A stretch of DNA of 64,000 nt from positions 124,001 to 188,000 of the forward strand of contig NZ_PNFD01000002.1 of NCBI RefSeq assembly GCF_003254645.1, read 5' to 3'. A model generated the notes under the pieces. The model saw only the letters and a list, made by a program, of their open reading frames with translations. It was not told the origin of the DNA and did not search any database. Each line of letters starts with the position of its first letter. Position 1 is the first letter of the stretch. Source of the stretch: Microbacterium suaedae. GTDB lineage: Bacteria > Actinomycetota > Actinomycetes > Actinomycetales > Microbacteriaceae. A program made the translations under genes and the position numbers. This document shows positions 15,760-27,244 of the stretch, piece after piece.

Positions 15760-17016
15760 ATGAGCGGTGAGCGCAACTGGGCCGAGAACCTGGTCTATCG
15801 CGCGGAGAGGGTTGTGCGCCCCCGCACGATCGATGAACTGCGGGAGGTGCTGGCCTCCGGAGGGCCCGTGCGCGCCCTCGGCACCCGTCACTGCTTCAAC
15901 GACATCGCCGACACGACGGGGACTCTCATCTCGCTCGCCGACATGCCGCGCGAGATCGAGGTGTCGGGCGACACCGTGCGCGTGGCGGGCGGTGTCCGCT
16001 ACGGCGATCTCGCTCCCGTCCTGGAGGAGAACGGCCGGGCGCTCGCGACGCTCGCCTCGCTGCCGCACATCTCCGTCGCCGGCGCCGTCGCGACGGGGAC
16101 GCACGGATCCGGCGACCGCGTTCCCTCGCTCTCGGCCGCCGTTCGTTCGGTGACCCTCGTCACACCGGGCGGCGACGACGTCACGCTGACGCGGGACGAC
16201 GCCGACTTCGGCGGGGCCGTCGTGCACCTCGGTGCGCTCGGTATCGTCACGGCGCTCGAGCTCGACACGGAGCCGAGCTACGAGGTCGCGCAGTATGCGT
16301 TCGACGCGCCGCGGTGGGATGAGATCCTCGCCGACTACGACGCCGTCACGTCTCTCGGCGACAGCGTGAGCATCTTCACGACCTGGCGGGATCCGCAGGC
16401 AGCGGATCAGCTGTGGGTCAAGAGGCGCGTTCGCCCCGGCGGGGACGAGATCGATGATTCGATCATTTCGCGGCTCGGCGCGCGCGCAGCCGACGGACCG
16501 CGGCACCCGATCCCGGGCGTCGACGCCGAGGCGTGCAACGCGCAGGGCGGCGTCCCCGGTCCCTGGTTCGAGAGGCTTCCGCACTTCCGCATGGACTTCA
16601 CGCCGAGCGTCGGCGCGGAGCTGCAGAGTGAGTTCTTCGTCGCCCGCGCCGACGCCCCGGCGGCGATCGAGGCGGTGCGCGGCATCGCCGGTGTCGTCTC
16701 GCCGCTGCTGCACGTGTGCGAGATTCGCTCGATCTCGGCCGACGATCTGTGGCTCAGCCCCTCGTCCGGCCGCGACTCGGTCGCTCTGCACTTCACGTGG
16801 CGCCTCGACGAGCCGGCCGTGCGGGCGGCGCTGCCGACGCTCGAGAAGGCCCTCGCCCCATTCGATGTGCGGCCCCACTGGGGCAAGATCTTCACGATGC
16901 CGGGTGAAGAGGTCGCGGCTCGGTACCCGCGCTGGCACGACTTCCGCGCACTGCGCGCGAGGCTCGACCCGATGGACCGCCTGCAGAACGCGTACACGCG
17001 GCGTCTCGAGCTCTGA
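15760..17016 (+). CDS. Alditol oxidase-like FAD-linked oxidoreductase
   Basis: A 418-residue flavoprotein of the VAO/ALO family, the same length as Streptomyces alditol oxidase (AldO) as I recall it. The N-terminal FAD domain has GTRHCFNDIADT, where H44 is the expected covalent FAD attachment site, and VATGTHGSGD around residues 108-117. The C-terminal D-arabinono-lactone-oxidase domain ends with HWGKIF and the RLDPMDRLQN motif. Family members oxidise alditols such as xylitol, or sugar lactones, with O2, releasing H2O2. No signal peptide is seen. GGAAGGAG precedes the ATG. Its place between GH51 and the LacI gene suggests a substrate related to L-arabinose, such as arabinitol, but this is inference. 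Confidence 0.85.
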   Translation: MSGERNWAENLVYRAERVVRPRTIDELREVLASGGPVRALGTRHCFNDIADTTGTLISLADMPREIEVSGDTVRVAGGVRYGDLAPVLEENGRALATLASLPHISVAGAVATGTHGSGDRVPSLSAAVRSVTLVTPGGDDVTLTRDDADFGGAVVHLGALGIVTALELDTEPSYEVAQYAFDAPRWDEILADYDAVTSLGDSVSIFTTWRDPQAADQLWVKRRVRPGGDEIDDSIISRLGARAADGPRHPIPGVDAEACNAQGGVPGPWFERLPHFRMDFTPSVGAELQSEFFVARADAPAAIEAVRGIAGVVSPLLHVCEIRSISADDLWLSPSSGRDSVALHFTWRLDEPAVRAALPTLEKALAPFDVRPHWGKIFTMPGEEVAARYPRWHDFRALRARLDPMDRLQNAYTRRLEL

Positions 17017-17027
17017 GGAGGAGAGTC

Positions 17028-18032
17028 ATGGCGGTGACGCTGAAAGACGTGGCACGCAAAGCAGGCGTGTCGATCAAGACCGTTTCGAATGTGATCCACG
17101 ACTATCCGCACATCCGGGTCACGACGCGCGAGCGCGTCGAGCGCGCGATCGCCGAGCTCGGATACACGCCCAATCAGACGGCTCGGAACCTGCGCTCGGG
17201 GCGTACCGGAGTGCTGGCGCTCGCCGTGCCGGACCTGGCGCTCAGCTATTTCGCGGAGCTCGCGGCGAGCGTGATCGCTGCGGCGGAGGACCGCGGTTTC
17301 GCCGTGCAGGTCGAGCAGACCGGTGGCACGCGGGAACGCGAGATCGAACTCCTTCGCACGCCCCGGCTCCGGATGACGGACGGGGTGCTGTTCAGCCCGC
17401 TGGAGATGGGCCAGGACGATGCCGATTTCCTGAACGTCGACTACCCGCTTGTGCTGCTCGGCGAGCGGATCTTCGACGGCCCGACGGATCACGTGACGAT
17501 GCACAACGCCGAGGCGGCGCGTGCGGCGACGGAGTTCCTGCTCGATCGCGGTCGTCGTCGTATCGCGCTCATCGGCGCGCACGACGGCGAGATCATCGGA
17601 TCCGCGGGGCTGCGCCTCGCCGGATACCGCGAGGCGCTCGAGGCGCGGGGCGTGCCGCTCGACGACACGCTCGTGGCTTCGGCGGGCGAATGGCATCGCG
17701 TGGACGGCCAGAGGGCGATGCGAGAGCTGATCGCGCGCGGCGTGGACTTCGACGCCCTGTTCGCGCTCAACGATTCGCTCGCCTTCGGCGCCCTCCGCGC
17801 GCTCGAGGAGGCGGGCCGATCCGTTCCCCACGACGTCGCCGTGATCGGCTTCGACAACGTCGACGAGAGCGCTTACTCGATTCCGGCGCTCACGACGGTG
17901 GATCCGGGCCGCGAGTGGATCGCCCGCCGCGCCGTGGACGCGCTCATCGAGCGCATCGAGGATCCCTCGGCCGAACCGCGCACCATGCTCGCGGAGTTCC
18001 GGGTGGTCGAGCGCGAGTCGACGGGAGGCTAG
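17028..18032 (+). CDS. LacI-family repressor closing the arabinoside operon
   Basis: A 334-residue repressor with helix-turn-helix LKDVARKAGVSIKTVSNVIH, hinge YTPNQTARNLRSG and a sugar-binding sensor domain. It starts 12 bp after the oxidase stop with a strong GGAGGAG ribosome site, so it is the last gene of the importer-GH51-oxidase operon. The likely targets are the three ACAACGTTGT-type operators before the binding-protein gene, which would make the operon autoregulated. Its recognition helix (SIKTVSNV) differs from that of the araB-linked LacI protein, fitting the different operator sequences. Confidence 0.92.
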   Translation: MAVTLKDVARKAGVSIKTVSNVIHDYPHIRVTTRERVERAIAELGYTPNQTARNLRSGRTGVLALAVPDLALSYFAELAASVIAAAEDRGFAVQVEQTGGTREREIELLRTPRLRMTDGVLFSPLEMGQDDADFLNVDYPLVLLGERIFDGPTDHVTMHNAEAARAATEFLLDRGRRRIALIGAHDGEIIGSAGLRLAGYREALEARGVPLDDTLVASAGEWHRVDGQRAMRELIARGVDFDALFALNDSLAFGALRALEEAGRSVPHDVAVIGFDNVDESAYSIPALTTVDPGREWIARRAVDALIERIEDPSAEPRTMLAEFRVVERESTGG

Positions 18033-18035
18033 CGC

Positions 18036-18293
18036 CTACTTCCGTGCGGCGGCGGACGACTTGACGAAGCGGTCCTCGCGACCGGCGATCGGCGAGTCCT
18101 CGGCGACGGCACCCCCGCGGGACGCCTTGCGGATGTCGAGGATCATCCCGATGGACAGCGCGAACGAGATGCCCCAGCTGATCCACGCGAGCGCGACGCG
18201 CCACGTGAACGGCTGCGCGTCGGATCCCTTCAGCAGGGACCAGCCACTCGTGAGGGCGCCGATGATTCCCGTTCCCAGCAGGTACTTGCGCAT
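18036..18293 (-). CDS. Small membrane protein, unknown function
   Basis: An 85-residue protein with two hydrophobic segments (about residues 5-21 and 32-52), separated by a short polar loop with Trp residues, and a basic, Lys/Arg-rich C-terminal tail from about 55. I do not recognise a family. The ATG at 18293 is the only start that gives a plausible membrane protein; the longer open frame upstream runs antisense to otsA. It converges with the LacI gene (3 bp apart) and diverges from otsA, whose promoter lies between them. Confidence 0.65.
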   Translation of the reverse strand: MRKYLLGTGIIGALTSGWSLLKGSDAQPFTWRVALAWISWGISFALSIGMILDIRKASRGGAVAEDSPIAGREDRFVKSSAAARK

Positions 18294-18320
18294 GGGTCCA
18301 CCGTAGCGCGGATCCTCGCG

Positions 18321-18350
18321 TTGCCCCGCGAGCCCGGCCGTCACTAGGCT
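18321..18350 (+). promoter_or_regulatory. Promoter of otsA (TTGCCC, 18 bp, TAGGCT)
   Basis: A -35-like TTGCCC at 18321-18326 and a -10 TAGGCT at 18345-18350, followed by a short leader with GAAGGAG (18361-18367) before ATG 18372. Confidence 0.6.
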
Positions 18351-18371
18351 GGCCTCGTCAGAAGGAGCGCT

Positions 18372-19790
18372 ATGTCGCGAGCAGATCTTGTCGTCGTCGC
18401 CAATCGCCTGCCCGTGGACCGTGTCGACGGACCCGACGGAGAACCCGCCTGGCGCAGATCGCCCGGGGGGCTCGTCACCGCCCTCGAGCAGGTGATGCAG
18501 AGCCTCGACGGTGCGTGGGTCGGTTGGGGCGGGCAGCCCGATCTGCAGGTGGAGCCGTTCGAGTTCGACGACAACCTCCTTGTTCCCGTGTCGCTCAGCC
18601 GTGAAGATCTTCGCGACTACTACGAAGGATTCTCGAACGGCACGATCTGGCCGCTCTACCACGACGTCATCGCGGCCCCCGAGTTCAAGCGCTCCTGGTG
18701 GGATGCGTACGTGCGGGTCAATCGTCGCTTCGCGGAGGCCGCCGCCGAGCACGTGAACGACGGTGGCGTCGTCTGGGTGCAGGACTATCAGCTGCAGCTC
18801 GTGCCGCAGATGGTGCGGGAGTTGCGGCCCGATGTGACGATCGGGTACTTCCACCACATCCCGTTCCCGGCATATGCGCTCTTCGCGCAGCTCCCGTGGC
18901 GTCGCCAGGTGCTCGAAGGTCTGCTGGGGGCAGATGTCGTCGGCTTCCAGCGCGTTGCGGACGCCGGCAACTTCCAGCGCTCGATCCGTCGTCTGCTCAA
19001 CCATCCGACGAAGGGCGACACCGTCACGGTGCCGACGATCGACGACCAATCGCGAACTGTGATCGCGAAGAGCTATCCGATCTCGATCGACGCCGAGCAG
19101 TTCATCAAACTCGCCGAGCGTCCCGACATCATCGCGCGAGCGAAGGCGCTGCGCGAGCAGGTCGGATCCGACAAGCTCATGCTGGGCGTCGACCGGTTGG
19201 ACTACACGAAGGGGATCCGTCATCGCCTGAAGGCATACGGCGAGCTTCTTGCCGACGGGCGCATCAAGGGCCACGAGGCGACGCTCGTGCAGATCGCGAG
19301 CCCGAGCCGCCCGGGCGTCGAGGCGTATCAGGATCTGCGCGATGAGATCGAGAAGACCGTCGCGCGCATCAACGGCGACTACTCGACGGTCGAGAACACG
19401 GCGATCCGCTATCTGCATCAGGGCTACCCGCGGGAGGAGATGGTCGCGCTGTATCTCGCGGCCGACGTCATGCTCGTGACCGCTCTGCGCGACGGCATGA
19501 ACCTCGTCGCGAAGGAGTACGTCGCGGTCCGCGGCGACAATACTGGCGTGCTCGTGCTCAGCGAGTTCGCCGGGGCAGCGGATGAGCTCGGCAGCGCCCT
19601 GCTCGTGAACCCCCACGACATCGAGGGGATGAAGGACACGATGATGCGGGCCGTGCAGATGCCGGCCGCCGAGCAGGCTCGTCGCATGAAGACGATGCGC
19701 CGCAAGGTGCTCGACAACGACGTCGAGAAGTGGGGACGCGCCTTCCTCGACGACATCGACCAGCTGAGCCGGAAGAGGCTCCGGCCGTGA
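18372..19790 (+). CDS. otsA: Trehalose-6-phosphate synthase (UDP/ADP/GDP-glucose-dependent)
   Basis: A 472-residue GT20 glycosyltransferase that joins glucose 6-phosphate to a nucleotide-activated glucose to form trehalose 6-phosphate. Signature segments are VVVANRLPVDR at the N-terminus, the WVQDYQLQLVP and GYFHHIPFP region, GVDRLDYTKGIRHRL, and LRDGMNLVAKEYVA near the C-terminus. The GAAGGAG site is close to the ATG. The stop overlaps the GTG start of otsB. Trehalose made by this route is an osmolyte and stress protectant. Confidence 0.96.
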   Translation: MSRADLVVVANRLPVDRVDGPDGEPAWRRSPGGLVTALEQVMQSLDGAWVGWGGQPDLQVEPFEFDDNLLVPVSLSREDLRDYYEGFSNGTIWPLYHDVIAAPEFKRSWWDAYVRVNRRFAEAAAEHVNDGGVVWVQDYQLQLVPQMVRELRPDVTIGYFHHIPFPAYALFAQLPWRRQVLEGLLGADVVGFQRVADAGNFQRSIRRLLNHPTKGDTVTVPTIDDQSRTVIAKSYPISIDAEQFIKLAERPDIIARAKALREQVGSDKLMLGVDRLDYTKGIRHRLKAYGELLADGRIKGHEATLVQIASPSRPGVEAYQDLRDEIEKTVARINGDYSTVENTAIRYLHQGYPREEMVALYLAADVMLVTALRDGMNLVAKEYVAVRGDNTGVLVLSEFAGAADELGSALLVNPHDIEGMKDTMMRAVQMPAAEQARRMKTMRRKVLDNDVEKWGRAFLDDIDQLSRKRLRP

Positions 19791-20572
19791 CGACGGCCGC
19801 CGCGGCAGGGGACGCGCGGCTCGACGCGCTCGTGGACGCCGAACGGATCCTGGTCGCGCTCGACTTCGACGGCACGCTCTCTCCGCTCGTTACGGATCCC
19901 ATGGCGGCGCGCGCGACGCCCGAAGCCTCGGCGGCGATCGCGGCTCTCGCCGAGGCGCGCGCGACGACGGTCGCGCTCGTGTCGGGGCGCAGCCTGCGGG
20001 ACCTCCGCGTGATCGCCGAGCATCGCGACGACTCATCCATATGGCTCGCCGGATCGCACGGCGCCGAGCACTGGCGTCCCGCGGGAGCGCCGAGCGTGGA
20101 CGGCGAAGACCGACGTATCGACGCGGAGCAGGCGGACGCGATCCTCTCCGCCGTCGTAGACGCCGTCGCGAGGTTCGACGGGGCGTGGATCGAAGACAAG
20201 CAGTTCGGATTCGCCCTGCACACGCGTACGTCCCCCGAGGGGGTCGAGCAGCCCGCGCAGGACGCGGTGGACGCCGTGATGCGTGCACGCGCGCCGGAGT
20301 GGCGCCGCCGCGAGGGAAAGCACGTCCTCGAGTTCGCATGGCGGCATGAGGGCAAGGACACGGCGGTCGCCGAGCTGCGGCGCGCGAGTCGCGCCGACGC
20401 CGTGCTCTTCGCCGGCGACGACGTCACCGACGAGGACGCCCTGCGCTCGCTCGACGAGGGCGATCTCGGGATCCGTGTGGGCGCGGGGGAGACGGCCGCT
20501 GACGTCACCGTCGCGGACATCTCCGAGCTCGCCCGGCTGCTGTCTGAGCTGGCTGTGCGGCGCGGACGCTGA
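19787..20572 (+). CDS. otsB: Trehalose-6-phosphate phosphatase
   Basis: A 261-residue HAD-superfamily phosphatase that converts trehalose 6-phosphate to trehalose. The catalytic motif I is LDFDGTL near residue 26, motif II includes VALVSGRS, a conserved Lys lies in REGKHVLEF, and motif IV is FAGDDVTDEDA. GTG 19787 overlaps the otsA stop by four bases (GTGA), so the two are translationally coupled. The 145-bp gap after it holds the ilvD promoter. Confidence 0.95.
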   Translation: MTTAAAAGDARLDALVDAERILVALDFDGTLSPLVTDPMAARATPEASAAIAALAEARATTVALVSGRSLRDLRVIAEHRDDSSIWLAGSHGAEHWRPAGAPSVDGEDRRIDAEQADAILSAVVDAVARFDGAWIEDKQFGFALHTRTSPEGVEQPAQDAVDAVMRARAPEWRRREGKHVLEFAWRHEGKDTAVAELRRASRADAVLFAGDDVTDEDALRSLDEGDLGIRVGAGETAADVTVADISELARLLSELAVRRGR

Positions 20573-20705
20573 GTCATCGCCGGTCGACACGCCGGGACTC
20601 GCCGCTGTGCTCACGGAGGGGGCTCCAGGTCGAGCATCCTGACCGCGTCGTGCGTCAGGCGCTTCGCAGAACGCGCGCCGGTTCGGGGCCTCGCCGGACT
20701 GGGAA

Positions 20706-20711
20706 TAGACT
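20706..20711 (+). promoter_or_regulatory. -10 box (TAGACT) of leaderless ilvD
   Basis: TAGACT is followed by six bases and then GTG 20718, so the transcript probably starts at the start codon. Confidence 0.6.
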
Positions 20712-20717
20712 GCGAAC

Positions 20718-22427
20718 GTGAGTGAGAACGTACCTGCGGGAATCGATATCAAGCCGCGCAGTCGCGTGGTCACCGACGGCATTGAGGCGACGACCTCGCG
20801 CGGCATGCTCCGCGCCGTCGGCATGGGCGACGACGACTGGGAGAAGCCCCAGATCGGCATCGCGTCGAGCTGGAACGAGATCACCCCCTGCAATCTTTCG
20901 CTCGACCGCCTCGCGCAGGGCTCGAAGGAGGGTGTGCACGCAGGCGGCGGCTACCCGCTGCAGTTCGGCACCGTGAGCGTCTCCGACGGGATCTCGATGG
21001 GGCACGAGGGAATGCACTTCTCTCTCGTGAGCCGCGAGGTCATCGCCGACAGCGTCGAGACCGTCGTCATGGCCGAGCGCCTCGACGGCACCGTGCTGCT
21101 GGCGGGCTGCGACAAGTCGCTCCCCGGCATGCTCATGGCCGCCGCTCGTCTCGAGCTCGCGAGCGTCTTCGTGTACGCCGGCTCCATCGCACCCGGCTGG
21201 GTGAAGACCGAGGACGGCACCGAGCGCACGATCACGATCATCGACTCGTTCGAGGCCGTCGGCGCCTGCAAGGCGGGCCAGATGAGCGAAGCCGATCTCA
21301 AGAAGATCGAGTGCGGATTCGCGCCGGGTGAGGGCGCGTGCGGCGGCATGTACACGGCCAACACGATGGCCTGCATCGCCGAGGCCCTCGGCATGAGCCT
21401 TCCGGGCTCGTCGACGCCGCTCAGCGCCGACCGCCGGCGCGACATGTACGCCCACCGCTCGGGCGAGGCCGTCGTCGAGATGCTGCGCAAGGGCATCACC
21501 ACGAAGGACATCCTCACGAAGAAGGCGTTCGAGAACGCCGTCACGGTCGCGATGGTCCTCGGCGGATCCACGAACGCGGTTCTTCATCTCCTCGCGATCG
21601 CGAAGGAGGCGGGCGTCGAACTCACGCTCGACGACTTCCGCCGCATCGGCGAGCGGTCGCCGCACCTCGCGGACGTGAAGCCCTTCGGGCAGTTCGTCGC
21701 GCAGGACTTCGACCGCGCCGGTGGCATGCCCGTCGTCATGAAGGCTCTGCTCGACGCCGGCCTCCTGCACGGAGATGCCCTCACGGTCACGGGAAAGACG
21801 CTCGCCGAGAACCTCGCCGAGCTCGACCCCGAGCCCCTCGACGGCACGGTCGTGCGCGACCTCGACGACCCGATCCACGCCACGGGCGGTCTCACGATTC
21901 TCGACGGCTCGCTCGCCCCTGACGGCGCCGTCGTCAAGACGGCCGGCTTCGACGCCGAGGTCTTCGAGGGCCCGGCGCGCGTGTTCGAACGCGAGCGTGC
22001 GGCGATGGATGCCCTGACGAATGGCGAGATCAAGGCGGGCGATGTCGTCGTGATCCGCTACGAGGGGCCGAAGGGCGGGCCCGGGATGCGCGAGATGCTT
22101 GCGATCACGGCCGCCATCAAGGGCGCGGGGCTCGGCAAGGATGTACTACTCTTGACGGACGGTCGATTCTCCGGCGGCACAACCGGCCTGTGCATCGGCC
22201 ACATTGCACCCGAAGCGGTGGACGCAGGTCCGATCGCCTTCGTGCGCGATGGCGATCCGATCAGGGTCGATGTCGCCGCTCGCACTCTCGACCTACTCGT
22301 CGACGAGGCTGAGCTCGCCTCCCGCCGTTCCGGCTGGGAGCCGCTGCCCCCGCGATACACCCGCGGCGTTCTCGCCAAGTACGCGAAGCTCGTGCGTTCC
22401 GCCGCCGTGGGCGCGATCACCGGTTGA
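20718..22427 (+). CDS. ilvD: Dihydroxy-acid dehydratase
   Basis: A 569-residue iron-sulfur enzyme of valine, leucine and isoleucine synthesis that dehydrates 2,3-dihydroxy acids to 2-oxo acids. Cluster ligands are expected in [14 protein letters not shown] and [13 protein letters not shown]. The C-terminal [11 protein letters not shown] and GHIAPEA segments are typical. GTG 20718 is chosen because TAGACT lies six bases before it and no ribosome site is present. It starts the ilvD-ilvB-ilvN-ilvC group; ilvB begins about 45 bp downstream. Confidence 0.96.
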   Translation: MSENVPAGIDIKPRSRVVTDGIEATTSRGMLRAVGMGDDDWEKPQIGIASSWNEITPCNLSLDRLAQGSKEGVHAGGGYPLQFGTVSVSDGISMGHEGMHFSLVSREVIADSVETVVMAERLDGTVLLAGCDKSLPGMLMAAARLELASVFVYAGSIAPGWVKTEDGTERTITIIDSFEAVGACKAGQMSEADLKKIECGFAPGEGACGGMYTANTMACIAEALGMSLPGSSTPLSADRRRDMYAHRSGEAVVEMLRKGITTKDILTKKAFENAVTVAMVLGGSTNAVLHLLAIAKEAGVELTLDDFRRIGERSPHLADVKPFGQFVAQDFDRAGGMPVVMKALLDAGLLHGDALTVTGKTLAENLAELDPEPLDGTVVRDLDDPIHATGGLTILDGSLAPDGAVVKTAGFDAEVFEGPARVFERERAAMDALTNGEIKAGDVVVIRYEGPKGGPGMREMLAITAAIKGAGLGKDVLLLTDGRFSGGTTGLCIGHIAPEAVDAGPIAFVRDGDPIRVDVAARTLDLLVDEAELASRRSGWEPLPPRYTRGVLAKYAKLVRSAAVGAITG

Positions 22428-22471
22428 TCCGCCCCGTGTCGACGTCACGCCGAACCGACCAGGGAAGCACC

Positions 22472-24277
22472 ATGCCCGCAGATCCCCTCACCGCCGTTCC
22501 TCGGCCCCCCGCAACGTCCACCGCCAATCCGCCCGTCCTCACGGGCGCGGAGGCCGTCGTCCGCTCGCTCGAGCTGCTCGGCGTCGACGACGTCTTCGGG
22601 CTTCCGGGTGGCGCGATCCTGCCCGCCTACGACGCGCTGATGGGGGCGCACACGCTCAATCACGTCCTCGTGCGGCACGAGCAGGGCGCAGGCCACGCGG
22701 CCGAGGGATACGCGGCGGCGAGCGGTCGCGTCGGCGTCGCGATCGCGACCTCCGGCCCCGGCGCGACGAACCTCGTCACGGCGATCGCCGACGCCCACAT
22801 GGACTCGGTGCCGATGGTGGCGATCACGGGCCAGGTCTTCTCCTCGCTCATGGGAACCGACGCGTTCCAGGAAGCCGACATCGTGGGCATCACGATGCCC
22901 GTCACGAAGCACTCGTTCCTCGTGAAGCGGCCGGAGGATATCCCGCGCGCGCTCGCGCAGGCGTTCGAGATCGCGAAGACGGGCCGTCCCGGCCCCGTGC
23001 TCGTCGACATCACGAAGGACGCCCAGCAGAACGAGGCGCCGTTCATCTGGCCGCCGAAGTTCGACCTGCCGGGCTACCGCCCCGTCACGAAGGCGCACGG
23101 CAAGCAGATCCAGGCGGCGGCGTCGCTCATCGCGCAGGCCAAGAAGCCCGTCCTGTACGTCGGCGGCGGAGTGATCCGGGGCAAGGCCGCAGAACAGCTG
23201 CGCACCTTTGCCGAGACGACCGGCGCGCCCGTCGTCACGACGCTCATGGCTCGCGGCGCGTTCCCCGACTCGCACGAGCAGCACCTCGGTATGCCGGGAA
23301 TGCACGGATCCGTTCCGGCCGTGCTCGCGCTGCAGGAGAGCGACGTGCTCGTCTCGCTCGGCGCGCGCTTCGACGATCGCGTGACCGGCAAGGCGGCGCT
23401 CTTCGCACCGGACGCGAAGGTCATCCACGTCGACATCGATCCTGCCGAGATCGGCAAGATCCGCGAGGCCGAGGTGCCGATCGTGGGCGATGTGCGGGAG
23501 GTGCTCGTCGACCTCGACACCGCCTACCGTTCGACCGTCGCGGGCGAGCGCCCCGACTTCGCCGAGTGGTGGCAGTACCTGAAGGGGCTGCGCGACCAGT
23601 ACCCGCTCGGGTACACCGAGCCGACCGACGGCCTGCTCGCACCGCAGCACATCATCTCGCGCATCGGCGAGCTGACGGGGCCGGAAGGCGTGTACGTCGC
23701 GGGCGTCGGACAGCACCAGATGTGGTCGGCGCAGTTCATCAAGTACGAGCGCCCCAACTCGTGGCTCAACTCGGGCGGCGCCGGCACGATGGGCTACTCC
23801 GTGCCCGCAGCTATGGGCGCGAAGGTCGCCCAGCCGGATCGTCCCGTGTGGGCGATCGACGGCGACGGCTGCTTCCAGATGACGAACCAGGAGCTCGCCA
23901 CCTGCGTGCTCAACGAGATCCCGATCAAGGTCGCGATCATCAACAACTCGTCGCTGGGCATGGTGCGCCAGTGGCAGACGCTGTTCTACGACGGTCGCTA
24001 CTCGCACACCGATCTCAACACGGGCCACGACTCGAAGCGGATCCCCGACTTCGTGAAGCTCGCGGACGCCTACGGCTGCCTCGCGATCCGTGTGGAGCGC
24101 GAGGACGAGATCGACGACGCGATCCGTCTCGCCCTCGAGACGAACGACCGCCCCGTCGTGATCGACTTCGTCGTCTCGAGTGATGCGATGGTGTGGCCGA
24201 TGGTGCCGCAGGGCGTGAGCAACAGCTATATCCAGTACGCGCGAGACCACTCGCCTGCGTTCGATGAGGAGGCCTGA
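22472..24277 (+). CDS. ilvB: Acetolactate synthase, large catalytic subunit
   Basis: A 601-residue thiamine-diphosphate and FAD enzyme that condenses two pyruvates, or pyruvate and 2-oxobutyrate, in branched-chain amino acid synthesis. The catalytic Glu is in [15 protein letters not shown], a FAD-domain segment is [12 protein letters not shown], and the ThDP motif is [14 protein letters not shown] with [12 protein letters not shown] after it. ATG 22472 begins after an AGGGAAGC-like site and gives the normal N-terminus; an upstream in-frame ATG adds 16 unconserved residues. The regulatory subunit gene follows after 7 bp. Confidence 0.95.
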   Translation: MPADPLTAVPRPPATSTANPPVLTGAEAVVRSLELLGVDDVFGLPGGAILPAYDALMGAHTLNHVLVRHEQGAGHAAEGYAAASGRVGVAIATSGPGATNLVTAIADAHMDSVPMVAITGQVFSSLMGTDAFQEADIVGITMPVTKHSFLVKRPEDIPRALAQAFEIAKTGRPGPVLVDITKDAQQNEAPFIWPPKFDLPGYRPVTKAHGKQIQAAASLIAQAKKPVLYVGGGVIRGKAAEQLRTFAETTGAPVVTTLMARGAFPDSHEQHLGMPGMHGSVPAVLALQESDVLVSLGARFDDRVTGKAALFAPDAKVIHVDIDPAEIGKIREAEVPIVGDVREVLVDLDTAYRSTVAGERPDFAEWWQYLKGLRDQYPLGYTEPTDGLLAPQHIISRIGELTGPEGVYVAGVGQHQMWSAQFIKYERPNSWLNSGGAGTMGYSVPAAMGAKVAQPDRPVWAIDGDGCFQMTNQELATCVLNEIPIKVAIINNSSLGMVRQWQTLFYDGRYSHTDLNTGHDSKRIPDFVKLADAYGCLAIRVEREDEIDDAIRLALETNDRPVVIDFVVSSDAMVWPMVPQGVSNSYIQYARDHSPAFDEEA

Positions 24278-24284
24278 GCACATC

Positions 24285-25857
<1,573 letters not shown>

Positions 25858-25871
25858 TCCCTGAACGAAAG

Positions 25872-25904
25872 CGGCCCCGCACCGAGTTGATCGGTGCGGG
25901 GCCG
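25872..25904 (+). terminator. Intrinsic terminator after ilvC
   Basis: A perfect 14-bp G+C-rich stem (25872-25885 with 25891-25904), loop GTTGA, followed by TTTCGT. Confidence 0.9.
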
Positions 25905-26008
25905 TTTCGTGTCGTGACGTCAGCAGCGCCGGCTGGTCTTTGGGAAGGTCGCGGTGTCGACGAGCAAGACGGCGACTCTGGCCTCAGCGCGACGCCTCTC
26001 GGATAGCG

Positions 26009-26788
26009 TCAGCGAGCCGGACGCGTCTCGACGAAGAGCTCGAACGTGGTCCCGACGCCCGCGGGGATCGCGTCGAGATAGGCGCGGTAGGGAAAGACGA
26101 AGCCCGCGGGCTGGTAGCCGTACGAATCTTCGGCGCAATCGAAGACCTCGCCATCCTCACCGCGGATGACGACGGTCGTGTCGAGCCAGTGCTCGCGCTC
26201 GTCCGTGCCCGAAACGTGCGTGATCTCGCCCTGCAGCTGCGCGTCGGCTTCACCACGCTCGATCCGCAGCGGCGACAGCTCGATCCGCCCGAACTCGGTC
26301 TCGGGAACCGCACGGGCGTGCCGAGGGTCGAGGTGCGCGGCCACGCGAGGATGATCGATGTCGAAGACCTCAGCGAGGTCGGCCGTCGCGAGGTTGCGCC
26401 CGGGACGGAGCGTCGTGCGGCAGGTGTTGGACTCGACGACGGCTCCGGTCAGATCCGTGACCTGGAACACGACATCGACCTGCTCGTACACCGTGCCGTT
26501 CTCGGGCATCTCGATGACCACGGCGGCGTAGACGTCCCCGGCGAGGGGCTCCTGATAGATCGAGAACTCCCGCAGCGTGTGCGCGGGCAGATCGGCTCCC
26601 GGAGGCTCGATCGGTGACCCCGCCGAACCGACGCGGAGCCCACGTCTGCCGAAGACGGCGTAGACGATCGCCGCGATCCCCAGGACGAACAGGGGAACCT
26701 CGACGATCAGGGTCGTGTGGAGGGCGGCGACCACCGCGATCGCGGCGATGCCGGCCAGCGCGATGAGCAGTCTCGTGCTCGTCTTCAT
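26009..26788 (-). CDS. Membrane-anchored protein with an extracytoplasmic beta-rich domain, unknown function
   Basis: A 259-residue protein with two adjacent hydrophobic segments at the N-terminus (about residues 5-25 and 28-48) and a polar domain of about 190 residues. ATG 26788 is chosen because AAGGAG lies just before it; ATG 26803 adds five residues. The polar domain aligns by eye with the C-terminal domain of the protein at 28196-29461: shared patterns include LATA followed by an acidic stretch, a P-x-x-EFG segment, and LQGE/LSGE-ITH/VTS. It lies 21 bp after the small membrane protein gene at 26810-27166, which matches the other half of that larger protein. Confidence 0.78.
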   Translation of the reverse strand: MKTSTRLLIALAGIAAIAVVAALHTTLIVEVPLFVLGIAAIVYAVFGRRGLRVGSAGSPIEPPGADLPAHTLREFSIYQEPLAGDVYAAVVIEMPENGTVYEQVDVVFQVTDLTGAVVESNTCRTTLRPGRNLATADLAEVFDIDHPRVAAHLDPRHARAVPETEFGRIELSPLRIERGEADAQLQGEITHVSGTDEREHWLDTTVVIRGEDGEVFDCAEDSYGYQPAGFVFPYRAYLDAIPAGVGTTFELFVETRPAR

Positions 26789-26809
26789 GATTCTCCTTGG
26801 CATATCGCG

Positions 26810-27166
26810 TCAACCGGTCTGGCCGAGGACGAAGAAGAACAGTGCGACGGCACCGACCGAGAGGAGGAGGACGATCGCGTCGAGCACGATCGCCGAGATG
26901 GCCCATCCGCGACCTCGCGCCCGTCGAGCGAGGCACACGATGGCGACGATGAGGCTCGCGACGCTGAAGATGCTTCCCGCGATCGCGGCGAACGGCGCGA
27001 AGAGCATCCAAGCGAGTGGGGCCCAGCCCGAGTCGTCCACGGGGAAGAACGCGAGGAGCGCGATTGGGGGAAGCAGGAACCCGAGCAGGGCGAGGACGAA
27101 GGAGGTGAGGGCGAGCTTCCTGCCGCCGGGCCTCCGGGGCGTGGGGACGAGGGTGGGATCGGTCAT
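26810..27166 (-). CDS. DUF4190-like small membrane protein
   Basis: A 118-residue protein with a short Pro-rich N-terminus (TDPTLVPTPRRPGG) and three hydrophobic helices (about residues 17-40, 50-80 and 88-112), with a basic RRARGRG turn before the last helix. The helix pattern matches DUF4190-type domains, and the KLALTSFVLALLGFLL and AISAIVLD segments resemble the membrane domain of the protein at 28196-29461. GAGAGG lies eight bases before the ATG. It is the first gene of a two-gene operon with 26009-26788. Confidence 0.78.
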   Translation of the reverse strand: MTDPTLVPTPRRPGGRKLALTSFVLALLGFLLPPIALLAFFPVDDSGWAPLAWMLFAPFAAIAGSIFSVASLIVAIVCLARRARGRGWAISAIVLDAIVLLLSVGAVALFFFVLGQTG

Positions 27167-27244
27167 GTCGGTCGCCTCTCTCGGGCGTCGTAGGTTCGTG
27201 GGGCTTGTATCGCTTGTTGGCGCGGACGCCTACTGTGTCGGAGC

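Noticed and set aside
14140-16938. Long minus-strand open frame opposite the GH51 and oxidase genes
   Set aside because: Same explanation: no ribosome site, no known domain, and the plus-strand genes have clear catalytic motifs.
22424-22471. Upstream start or leader peptide before ilvB
   Set aside because: No run of Ile, Leu or Val codons and no attenuator hairpin is present; ATG 22472 gives the normal N-terminus.
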